This document shows, piece after piece, positions 33,362-41,361 of a stretch of 64,000 nt of DNA (its first letter is position 1; every line of letters starts with the position of its first letter). The notes under the pieces were generated by a model. That model was given only the letters and a program-made list of their open reading frames with translations, made no database searches and was not told the origin of the DNA. The stretch spans positions 32,845 to 96,844 of the forward strand of contig CALQLA020000015.1 in the NCBI GenBank assembly GCA_943331295.2, in the 5' to 3' direction. The position numbers were made by a program, and so were the translations under genes. The DNA is from Bordetella parapertussis (GTDB lineage: Bacteria > Pseudomonadota > Gammaproteobacteria > Burkholderiales > Casimicrobiaceae).

Positions 33362-33886
33362 TCAGCGCGCGGCCCCGGCATCGTTGCGCCGCGCGACCCG
33401 AAAGCTGCCGCTGCCGTCGGTGACCCAGGCGAAATGGCGGTCGAAGTACGCGCCGTCGGCGTCCAGCCAGTTGCCGCTTGGCGTCCTCGCGCCACCGACC
33501 GGGAGCGTCCGTCGCGCGTTGTCGGCGAGGGTGACTTCCTCGAGCAGAACGCCATCCTGCGCCGGCACGGTGCCGGGGATCACGGCGACGCGCGTCGCAT
33601 GGTCGTAGCGGAGCGCGGCGGCGGCGGGCGGCAGCGTGGTCTGCACCCGATTCCCGCCGCGCATGTCGCGCTTCCGGTCCGGACGGTGCGGGCTCGGGCA
33701 CGAACGGCGGGGGCGCCAGCGCAGCGCGAATGGCCTCCATGCTCGGCAGCGCGGGAGGCGGCACGGGGGCCTCGAGGATCCGGTACCGGCGGTCGGCGTC
33801 GGTGAATTCGCCGTGGTGCAGTGAGCTGTTGCGCTCGAAGAAATGGAGTCCGTCGCCGGTCGCGCGCGTCCGCGTGCACGTGCCAT
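33362..33886 (-). pseudogene. Frameshifted hypothetical gene
   Basis: A start ATG at 33886 with GGAGGCGAC before it opens a frame that is soon meaningless. A neighbouring frame then gives protein-like sequence (GDGLHFFERNSSLHHGEF, YRILEAPVPPPALPSMEA, PPPFVPEPAPSGPEA) up to about 33670. The first frame resumes with VAVIPGTVPAQDGVLLEEV, GNWLDADGAYFDRHFAWV and a stop at 33362. This suggests one gene broken by at least one frameshift. The family is not recognised. Its upstream region resembles that of the neighbouring quinone oxidoreductase gene. Confidence 0.4.
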
Positions 33887-34073
33887 GTCGCCTCCGATCG
33901 CAGCGGACTGTACCGACGCGCGGTCCCGTCCGCCGACGCGACGCCGAGCGAGGGGTGCCTCCGGCGCCGATGTTCGGTACACTTGCGGGCGCCGGGAGAG
34001 CCCCGCCCGCGACGGATCGCCGCCTGCCGCACGGCCGACCGTCCACCGAGGGACCCGCCATGAGGAGCCTGCA

Positions 34074-34559
34074 ATGACGAAAGCGCTGAACATCGTCCCC
34101 GACAAGTGCACGGGATGCATGCAATGCGAACTGGCCTGCTCGTGGGTCCAGACCGGCACCTTCGCGCCGTCGAAGAGCCTGATCCGCGTCAGCGTGTTCG
34201 ACGAGGAAGCGAGCTACGCGCCGTACACCTGCCTGCAGTGCGACGAGGCCTGGTGCCTCAACGCCTGCCCCGTCAACGCGATCGCGGTCGATCCCGCCAC
34301 CGGCGCGAAGGTCGTCAGCGACTCGCTGTGCATCGGCTGTCACCTGTGCACGATCGCCTGCCCGTTCGGCACCGCGTTCACGCTGCCGCAGACCGACAAG
34401 GCGGCGAAGTGCAACCTGTGCGCCGGCGAGCCCGCCTGCGTCGCCGCCTGCCCCACGCAGGCGATCGTCTATGCCGAGTCGACCACGGCCGGCGCCTGGC
34501 TCGAGCCCTGGGGCGCCAAGGTCAACCGCAACTACGTCGACGCTTTCGGCGGCGGATAG
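34074..34559 (+). CDS. aorA: Four-cluster ferredoxin-type subunit of aldehyde oxidoreductase
   Basis: The 161-residue protein carries sixteen cysteines in four groups: CTGCMQCELAC, CLQCDEAWCLNACP, CIGCHLCTIACP and CNLCAGEPACVAACP, enough for four [4Fe-4S] clusters. It resembles the DmsB/HycB-like electron-transfer subunit called AorA in the Aromatoleum AOR, which wires the tungsten subunit to the FAD subunit. ATG 34074 follows GAGGAG. It is the first gene of an operon with the catalytic subunit 92 bp downstream. The symbol is given by homology of subunit order. Confidence 0.85.
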   Translation: MTKALNIVPDKCTGCMQCELACSWVQTGTFAPSKSLIRVSVFDEEASYAPYTCLQCDEAWCLNACPVNAIAVDPATGAKVVSDSLCIGCHLCTIACPFGTAFTLPQTDKAAKCNLCAGEPACVAACPTQAIVYAESTTAGAWLEPWGAKVNRNYVDAFGGG

Positions 34560-34651
34560 GCTACACCGCAACGGCGGTCCGCACGGCAATGGCGGCGCGT
34601 CCGGTAAAGCCGGGCGCCGTCCCACGCGACGCAACACGGAAGGAGCCAACG

Positions 34652-36487
34652 ATGCAGGAAATCACGGGCAAGCTGCTGCGGGTGGATCTCACGAGCGGAC
34701 GCATCGCGGTCGAGGCGATCCGTCCCGACTGGCTGCGCGACTTCGTCGGCGGGCGCGGCCTCGCCGCCCGCTACCTTTACGAGGAGATCGACCCGCGGGT
34801 CGACCCGCTCTCGCCGGGCAACAAGCTGATCTTCGCCACCGGCCCCCTGACCGGCACGCCCGTTCCCTGCGGCGCGCGCTACATGGTGGTGACCAAGGGC
34901 GCGCTGACCAACGCGATCACCACGTCGAACTCGGGCGGCCACTGGGGTCCGGAACTCAAGTTCGCGGGCTACGACATGGTGATCCTCGAAGGGCGCGCGC
35001 CGAAGCCCGTTTACCTCTTCATCCACGACGACCACGTCGAGCTCCGCGACGCGGCGCCGTACTGGGGCAAGCGCGTCGGCGACACCGAGGACGGCCTGCG
35101 CCGCGAGCTGGGCATCCCCGGCCTGCGCGTCGCCTGCATCGGCCCCGGCGGCGAGAAGCTGGTGCGCTTCGCGTGCATCATGAACGACAAGCACCGCGCC
35201 GCGGGGCGCAGCGGCGTCGGCGCCGTGATGGGCTCGAAGAACCTCAAGGCGATCGCCGTCCGCGGCACCGGCGGGGTCCCGGTCGCGGACCCGCCCGCGT
35301 TCATGAAGGCGGTGTGGGCGATGCGCGCGGCGATGCAGGACAACCCGGGCCGCATGGCGTTCACCGACCTCGGCACGGCGGCCACGATCGACATGACGCA
35401 GGCGATGGGCGGCCTGCCGACGCGCAACTTCCAGGCCGGCCAGTTCGACCAGTACGAGAACCTGAACGGCAACACCATCAAGGAAACGCGGATGGTCGCC
35501 AACAAGGCCTGCTTCGCCTGCACCATCGCGTGCGGCCGCGTCACGCGCCTGGGCGAGCACTCGGACAAGTACATGGTCAACATGCACCCGCGCAACTGGA
35601 GGCCCGCGGGCGAAGGGCCCGAGTACGAGAACGCGTGGGCGCTGGGGCCCGACTGCGGCGTGGGCGACCTCGACGCCGTGCTCAAGGCGAACTGGCTGTG
35701 CAACGACCTCGGGATCGATCCGATCTCGATGGGCGCGTCGCTGGCCGCCGCGATGGAACTCTACGAGCGGGGCGTGATCGGCGACGGCGACGTCGAGATG
35801 CCGCTCACCTTCGGCTCCGCCGAGGCGCTGGTGCGGATGGTCGAGGCGACCGGCTATCGCGAGGGCTTCGGCGACGAGATCGCCGAGGGCTCCAAGCGGA
35901 TGGGAGAGAAGTTCAAGCATCCCGAAGTGTTCATGGGCGTGAAGGGCCAGGAATTCCCGGCCTACGATCCGCGCGGCTTCCAGGGCATGGGCATCGCCTA
36001 CGCCACCTGCAACCGCGGCGCCTGCCACCTGCGCGCCTGGACGCCCGGCGTCGAGACCTCCGGTGCGATGGACCCGCACACGACGGCGGGCAAGAGCGAG
36101 TGGGTGGTCCACGAGCAGAACCGCACCACCGCGCACGACAACACCGGCACCTGCCTCTTCATCGGCGGCTCCGGCGGACCGCTCGAATCCCTCGTCCCCT
36201 GCACCGCCGCCGTCCGCGGCATCCCCTACACCGCCGACGATTTCGTCCGGATCGGCGAGCGCACGTGGAACCTCGAGCGACTGTTCAACCTTCGGGCCGG
36301 ACTCACGCGCGAGGACGACAACCTGCCGCAGCGCCTGCTGAAGGACGCGCACAAGAGCGGGCCGTCGGCCGGCGTGGTCGTCGACCTCGACGCGATGCTG
36401 CCGGTCTACTACCGTGAGCGCGGCTGGACCGAGGAAGGCGTGCCGACCCGCGACAAGCTGGCAGAACTGGGCCTCGCGTCCGCATAG
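34652..36487 (+). CDS. aorB: Tungsten-containing aldehyde:ferredoxin oxidoreductase, catalytic subunit
   Basis: This 611-residue enzyme interconverts aldehydes and carboxylic acids at a tungsten (or molybdenum) bis-pterin. N-terminal landmarks are TGKLLRVDLTSGRI and FVGGRGLAARYLYEEI. The [4Fe-4S] site is Cys287, Cys290 and Cys294 in ACFACTIACGR, with a fourth Cys in DNTGTCLF near residue 500. AAGRSGVGAVMGSKNLKAIAV and YDPRGFQGMGIAYATCNRGAC are pterin-side motifs. Length is normal. Flanked by the Fe-S and FAD subunits, it fits the multi-subunit AorABC type that can use NAD+ and detoxifies or oxidises aromatic aldehydes. GGAAGGAGCC is a strong ribosome site. Confidence 0.93.
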   Translation: MQEITGKLLRVDLTSGRIAVEAIRPDWLRDFVGGRGLAARYLYEEIDPRVDPLSPGNKLIFATGPLTGTPVPCGARYMVVTKGALTNAITTSNSGGHWGPELKFAGYDMVILEGRAPKPVYLFIHDDHVELRDAAPYWGKRVGDTEDGLRRELGIPGLRVACIGPGGEKLVRFACIMNDKHRAAGRSGVGAVMGSKNLKAIAVRGTGGVPVADPPAFMKAVWAMRAAMQDNPGRMAFTDLGTAATIDMTQAMGGLPTRNFQAGQFDQYENLNGNTIKETRMVANKACFACTIACGRVTRLGEHSDKYMVNMHPRNWRPAGEGPEYENAWALGPDCGVGDLDAVLKANWLCNDLGIDPISMGASLAAAMELYERGVIGDGDVEMPLTFGSAEALVRMVEATGYREGFGDEIAEGSKRMGEKFKHPEVFMGVKGQEFPAYDPRGFQGMGIAYATCNRGACHLRAWTPGVETSGAMDPHTTAGKSEWVVHEQNRTTAHDNTGTCLFIGGSGGPLESLVPCTAAVRGIPYTADDFVRIGERTWNLERLFNLRAGLTREDDNLPQRLLKDAHKSGPSAGVVVDLDAMLPVYYRERGWTEEGVPTRDKLAELGLASA

Positions 36488-36537
36488 CCCCCGCCGATCG
36501 CCCGCACGCAATCCCACAACGCACCGGGACCGACACC

Positions 36538-37929
36538 ATGCATCACGTCATCATCGGCGGCGGCCCCGCCGCCACCAACGCGATCGAGACCATCCGCCAG
36601 TTCGACGGCGGCAGTTCCACCATCACGCTGGTGAGCGATGAGCCGGCGCACTCGCGGATGGCGCTGCCCTACTGGCTCGCGGGCAGCATCCCCGAAGCGC
36701 AGGCACACACCGGCGACGCCGCATCCTTCGCCCGGCTCGGCGTGACCACGCGCTTCGGCGCGCGCGTCGACGCCGTCGACCCGCAGGGCAGGACGGTCAC
36801 GCTCGCCGACGGCAGCCGGCTCGCGTTCGACAAGCTGCTGATCGCGACCGGCTCCTCGCCGCTCTCGCCGCCGATCCCGGGCGCCGACCTGCCCGGCGTG
36901 CAGCCGCTGTGGTCGCTCGCGCACACCGACAGCGTGCTGAAGTACGCCGGCTCGCTGCAGCCGGCCGGACGGGTGCCGCGCGTGGTGCTGGTCGGTGCCG
37001 GCTTCATCGGCTTCATCGTGCTGAACGCGATGTACAAGCGGAAGTGGCAGCTCGCGGTCGTCGAGCGCGACGCGCGGGTCCTGCCGCGCATGCTCGACGC
37101 GCCCGCCGCCGGCCACGTGCAGCGCTGGCTGGCCGCGCGCAACATTCCGGTCCACTGCGGCACCACCGTGCGCCAGATCCGCCAGCAGGCCGACGGCGCG
37201 AAGGCGGTCGACCTGTCCGACGGCCGCACGCTCGTCGCCGACCTCGTGATCCTCGCCACCGGCATCCGTCCCAACCTCGACCTGCTGCACGGGTCGGGCA
37301 TCGCCACCGACGAAGCGATCGTGGTGAACGACCGGATGCAGACGAATTTCCCGCACGTCTATGCCGGCGGCGACGTCGCGCAGGGGCCGGTGATCGGCGG
37401 CACCCGGAACGAGGTCCATCCGATCCAGCCGACGGCCGTCGATCACGGCCGGGTGGCCGGCGCCAACATGGCGGGCCACGAGGTCCGGTATCCGGGCAGC
37501 CTCGTCATGAACGTCGTCGACATCTGCGGGCTGCAGGGCGTGAGCTTCGGCCACTGGAACGACGCGGCCGCCGAGACGACGACCATCGACAATCCCGACG
37601 GCTACATCCATCGCAGCCTGCGGTGGACCGGCGACCGCATCACCGGCGCGATCTTCACCGGCCGCGCCAACGACCTCGGCATGCTCACCGACGTCGGCAT
37701 GGTCAAGGGCCTGATGCAGACGCAGGCGAAGCTCGGCCCGTGGAAGCAATACCTGCAGGAAAACCCGTTCGACATCCGCCGCGCGTATGTCGGTTGCGGC
37801 GTCGCGGCGAAGCTCGCCGCCACGACGCTGCTCGGCCAGCCGGCCCGGTCGCGGCAGTTCCGCTACGGGCCGGCCACGCCGGCAGTACCGGCCAATCCGG
37901 CGCACGCGGTGTTCGTCGCCAAGGCCTAG
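36538..37929 (+). CDS. aorC: FAD/NAD(P)-binding subunit of aldehyde oxidoreductase
   Basis: This 463-residue pyridine nucleotide-disulfide-type flavoprotein has an N-terminal FAD Rossmann motif (HVIIGGGPAATNAIETI) and a second NAD(P) motif (RVVLVGAGFIGFIVLNAM). The conserved FAD loop NFPHVYAGGDVAQGP follows. No redox-active CxxxxC is present, as in AorC and NADH-dependent ferredoxin reductases. It would transfer electrons between the Fe-S subunit and NAD+. It starts 50 bp after the catalytic subunit and belongs to the operon by position and by analogy with Aromatoleum. Confidence 0.88.
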   Translation: MHHVIIGGGPAATNAIETIRQFDGGSSTITLVSDEPAHSRMALPYWLAGSIPEAQAHTGDAASFARLGVTTRFGARVDAVDPQGRTVTLADGSRLAFDKLLIATGSSPLSPPIPGADLPGVQPLWSLAHTDSVLKYAGSLQPAGRVPRVVLVGAGFIGFIVLNAMYKRKWQLAVVERDARVLPRMLDAPAAGHVQRWLAARNIPVHCGTTVRQIRQQADGAKAVDLSDGRTLVADLVILATGIRPNLDLLHGSGIATDEAIVVNDRMQTNFPHVYAGGDVAQGPVIGGTRNEVHPIQPTAVDHGRVAGANMAGHEVRYPGSLVMNVVDICGLQGVSFGHWNDAAAETTTIDNPDGYIHRSLRWTGDRITGAIFTGRANDLGMLTDVGMVKGLMQTQAKLGPWKQYLQENPFDIRRAYVGCGVAAKLAATTLLGQPARSRQFRYGPATPAVPANPAHAVFVAKA

Positions 37930-37971
37930 CGCGCGACCCGCGACGATCCGAAGCGACGCCCCCGCCGCGCC

Positions 37972-38199
37972 GTGCAGGTCCGCGTGAAGCTGATGGGCGT
38001 GCTGAAAGCGCGCACGCCGCCGGGCGGCACGCTCGACGTGGCCGACGGGGCGACGATCCACGACGTGCTGGCCGCCCTCGGGATCGCGCCGCAGACGGTG
38101 CGCGTGTTCACCGTCAACGGCCGCTTCGAGCGCGATCACGGCCGGGTGCTCGCGGCGAACGACGCGCTGGAAGCCATTCCGCCGGTCGGCGGCGGCTGA
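37972..38199 (+). CDS. MoaD/ThiS-like sulfur carrier of the AOR operon
   Basis: The 75-residue protein has the ubiquitin-like fold pattern VRVKLMGVLKARTPPGG, ATIHDVLAALGI, VNGRFERDHGRVLAANDAL and ends in the diagnostic Gly-Gly(-Gly), the site that becomes a thiocarboxylate. GTG 37972 is the start; no ATG fits. Such carriers give sulfur to molybdopterin; in AOR operons (AorD) it is thought to serve tungstopterin assembly. Its position as fourth gene supports this. Confidence 0.85.
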   Translation: MQVRVKLMGVLKARTPPGGTLDVADGATIHDVLAALGIAPQTVRVFTVNGRFERDHGRVLAANDALEAIPPVGGG

Positions 38200-38206
38200 C
38201 CGCGCC

Positions 38207-39697
38207 ATGCGCCCTACGCCTTCGACGGCGCCGGCCGGCGAACCGTGGTCGTGGCCGGCGACAGCGCTCGCCGCCGCCCTGGCGCGGCGCGAAGTCTCGG
38301 CCACCGAAGCCGTCGCCGCGCATCTCGCGCGGATCAGCGCGATCGACCCGCAGCTCGCCGCATTCGTCACCGTTGCCGCGGACCCGGCGCAGGAACGCGC
38401 GGCCCGGCTCGACCGGATGCCGACGCCGCTGGGGCCGCTGCACGGTATGCCGATCGCGATCAAGGACCTGACCGACGTCGCCGGCATGCGGACGACCTAC
38501 GGTTCCGCGCTGTACGCCGGCCACGTGCCCACCGCCAGCGACGCCGTGGTCGAGCGCCTCGAACGCGCGGGCGCCATCATCGTCGGCAAGACCAATACGC
38601 CGGAGTTCGGCTTCGGCGCGATCTGCACGAATGCGCTCCTGGGCCCCACCCGCAACCCGCACGACGAGACGCTCACGTCGGGCGGGTCGAGCGGCGGCGC
38701 CGCCGTGGCGGTGGCCACCGGCATGGTGCCGCTCGCGCACGGCACCGACTTCGGCGGCTCGGTCCGCACGCCGGCGGGCTTCTGCGGCGTCGCGTCGATC
38801 CGGCCGACGCCAGGGCTCGTACCCGCCCCGGGCCGCGCACTTGGTTTCGACACGCTGGCCACGCACGGCGTGCTGGCGCGCAGCGTCGCGGACGCGATGC
38901 TGATGCTCTCGGCGATCGCCGGTCCCGATCCGCGCGATCCGGTTTCGCTCGGGATGGCGCTCGGGCGTGGCGATGGGGATGGCGAGGGCCCGATCCGGAT
39001 CGCGGCGGTGGCGGATTTCGGCGTCGCGCCGGTGGCGGACGAAGTGCGCGGCCTGTTCGACCGCGCGCTCGCCGTCGTCGCGCAGGCGGTGGGACCGGTC
39101 GCCCGGTCCACGCCCGAATGCGGCGACGCAATCGCCGCGTTCCGCACGCTGCGCGCCGCGCACATCCGGCACCAGTACGGTCCGCTCGCCGTCGCCCACG
39201 GCGAGCGGTTGAGCGCCTCCGTGCGCTGGAACGTCGCGCAGGGTGAAGGCATCGGTGCGCAGGCCTACCTCGAAGCGCAGGCGGCGCGCACGGCGCTCTA
39301 CCGGCGGTTCGTCGCCTTCTTCGAGCGCCACGACGTGCTGGTCGCGCCGGCCGCCAGCGTGCAGCCCTGGCCGAACGACGCGGGCGAGGTGAGCGCGATC
39401 GACGGCCGCGCGCTGGCGTCGATCGTCGACTACCTCGCGGTCACGTTCATTGTCTCGCTGGCCGGGATGCCGGTGGTCACCGTCCCGGCGGCGTGGACCG
39501 ATACCGGCCTCCCGTTCGGCATCCAGCTGATCGGCCCGCCGGGCAGCGATGCGCGGCTCGCCGCGATCGCGATGCGCTTCGAGCGCGCTGCCGGCTTCGT
39601 CCACCGCTGGCCGCGGCGATATGCGCCGGCGGGCGCGACCCACGGCCGCGGACCGGGCGCGACGGCAGCGCCCGTCGCGAGTCAGGCGCAGCGGTGA
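38207..39697 (+). CDS. Amidase-signature family amidase
   Basis: The 496-residue amidohydrolase has an intact Ser-cisSer-Lys triad: Lys86 in MPIAIKDLTD, Ser162 in LTSGGSSGGAA, and nucleophile Ser185 in TDFGGSVRTPAGF. C-terminal LPFGIQLIGPPGSD is typical. ATG 38207 lies 7 bp after the MoaD-like stop, so it may be the last gene of the AOR operon, hydrolysing amides whose acids or aldehydes enter that pathway; this is only a positional argument. Substrate unknown. Confidence 0.9.
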   Translation: MRPTPSTAPAGEPWSWPATALAAALARREVSATEAVAAHLARISAIDPQLAAFVTVAADPAQERAARLDRMPTPLGPLHGMPIAIKDLTDVAGMRTTYGSALYAGHVPTASDAVVERLERAGAIIVGKTNTPEFGFGAICTNALLGPTRNPHDETLTSGGSSGGAAVAVATGMVPLAHGTDFGGSVRTPAGFCGVASIRPTPGLVPAPGRALGFDTLATHGVLARSVADAMLMLSAIAGPDPRDPVSLGMALGRGDGDGEGPIRIAAVADFGVAPVADEVRGLFDRALAVVAQAVGPVARSTPECGDAIAAFRTLRAAHIRHQYGPLAVAHGERLSASVRWNVAQGEGIGAQAYLEAQAARTALYRRFVAFFERHDVLVAPAASVQPWPNDAGEVSAIDGRALASIVDYLAVTFIVSLAGMPVVTVPAAWTDTGLPFGIQLIGPPGSDARLAAIAMRFERAAGFVHRWPRRYAPAGATHGRGPGATAAPVASQAQR

Positions 39698-39797
39698 CGA
39701 TGATCCCGGCCCTCATGCTGCAGGGCAGCGCAGGCTTCCTGCTGCGCTTCGCCCGGGTGGCGACGCTCTAGTGCAGAAGCCGCCCAAGCCCGCCGCT

Positions 39798-40412
39798 ATG
39801 GCGAAGGAATTGCTGCAGGCTTCTCCGCACACGCGGTTCGAGGACGTGCAGGCGGTGCTGACCGGCTCGCTGTTCGTCGCGCTCGCGCTCGTCATGTTCC
39901 ACGACAGCCGGCTCGTCCCCGGCGGCACCACCGGCATCGCGCTGCTGGTGAGTTACGTGAGCGGATGGCCGCCGGGCCCGGCGGTGTTCGCGATCAACCT
40001 GCCGTTCTACCTCTTCGCCTACCGCGCGCTGGGGCGCGTCTTCACGATCAAGACGTTCTGCGCCGTCGGCATGCTGTCGCTGTACACCGAACTGCTGCCC
40101 TCGCTCGTGTCGTTCCAGAAGCTCGATCCGGTGTTCTCGGCGGTCATGGGCGGGCTGCTCGCCGGCACCGGGATCCTGATCCTGATCCGGCACGGCGCGA
40201 GCCTCGGCGGCCTCGGCGTGCTCGCGATCTACCTGCAGCAGCGCAAGGGCTGGCGCGCGGGCGCCGTGCAGATGGCAGGGGACTGCGCAATCGTCGCGCT
40301 GTCGCTCGCCGTCGTGTCGTTGCAGCAGGTCGCCCTGTCGATCCTGGCCGCGGTCGCCGTCAACCTGGTGATCGCGGTCAACCACCGGCCGGGCCGCTAC
40401 TTCGGAATCTGA
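39798..40412 (+). CDS. YitT family membrane protein
   Basis: The 204-residue protein has five or six hydrophobic helices. Family signs are the HDSRLVPGGTTGIALLVSY segment (conserved Gly-Gly-x-x-Gly) and PVFSAVMGGLLAGTGILILI, then GASLGGLGVLAIYLQ. The C-terminal DUF2179 domain common in Firmicutes YitT proteins is absent, as in short proteobacterial forms. ATG 39798 is taken; GTG 39771 would add nine residues. Function unknown. Confidence 0.85.
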   Translation: MAKELLQASPHTRFEDVQAVLTGSLFVALALVMFHDSRLVPGGTTGIALLVSYVSGWPPGPAVFAINLPFYLFAYRALGRVFTIKTFCAVGMLSLYTELLPSLVSFQKLDPVFSAVMGGLLAGTGILILIRHGASLGGLGVLAIYLQQRKGWRAGAVQMAGDCAIVALSLAVVSLQQVALSILAAVAVNLVIAVNHRPGRYFGI

Positions 40413-40482
40413 TGACCGGCACGCCGGCGCGGCAGAATTCTGCCCCGACAACAGCCTCCCGAATCCGCGAGACGACAATTCG

Positions 40483-41310
40483 ATGACCGTCCTGATCATC
40501 GGCGCCGAGCCCGCCGGACTCTTCGCCGCCGCGGAATTCGCCCGCCACGGCGTCCCCACGCGGCTGGTCGAGCGCGACGCGAAGATGCACCGCCGGATCG
40601 TGTCGCGTCTCGCCGACGGGAGGCGGTTCCTGATCGGCGACGCCGCGCACCTGTCGAGCGCGTTCGGCGGCGAAGGACTGAATGCGGCGCTGCACGACGG
40701 CTACGACCTCGCGTGGAAGGCGGCGCTCGTGATGCACGGGCATGCGCATCGCTCGCCGCTCGACGACTACGCGATCGAGCGCGCGATCGCCGACCGCCAT
40801 GCGCTCGACATCTCGGACCAGGTGCACCGCGCGGTCATGGGCATCGCGGGCATCGTCCGCGAGCGCGGCGAGCCCCCGCCGCCGTCCGCGCCGAACCCGG
40901 CCGCCGCTGCGCTCTTCGGCAACGCGCGGGCCATGCTGGACATCGACTATGCGGGCAGCCCGCTGGTCGCCGACCACGCGCCGGCCGGAACCGCCGACGC
41001 GGGTCCGCGCCCCGGGCAGCGCTATCCCGACTGGACAGAGCTGAAGGGCACGTCGCACCAGTTGCTGGCCTTTGGCCCCGTCGCCGATGTCGAGGCGCTG
41101 GCACGGCTCGAGCGGCGCTGGGCCGGACGCGTGGCGGTGGCCCGCGACCCGGCGCTCGACCCCGCGTGGGCCGGCGTCGGCGCCGGCGGCGTCGTGCTGG
41201 TCCGTCCGGACGGCCACGTCGGCTTCCGCGCCCTCGCCGCGGACCCGACGGCGCTGGCAGCGCTCGACCGGCACCTCGCCGCGTACCTGGTCCCCGCGCC
41301 CGCCGCCTGA
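40483..41310 (+). pseudogene. FAD-binding monooxygenase with central deletion
   Basis: The N-terminus is the FAD-binding Rossmann motif (VLIIGAEPAGLFAAAEFARHG … RLVERDAK) of PheA/TetX-type aromatic hydroxylases. Just eleven residues after ERDAK it runs into RRFLIGDAAHLSSAFGGEGLN, the second FAD motif normally 250 residues later. The central substrate domain with the DG motif is thus missing, while the C-terminal thioredoxin-like part (GVVLVRPDGHVGFRALA) remains. The 275-residue product compares with 500-550 for the family. The frame is intact, but FAD chemistry is very unlikely. Confidence 0.7.
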
Positions 41311-41361
41311 AGCCGCGACCCGGTCGCGCCGCCCGGTGGCGGCCACCCCAGGACAGCGACC

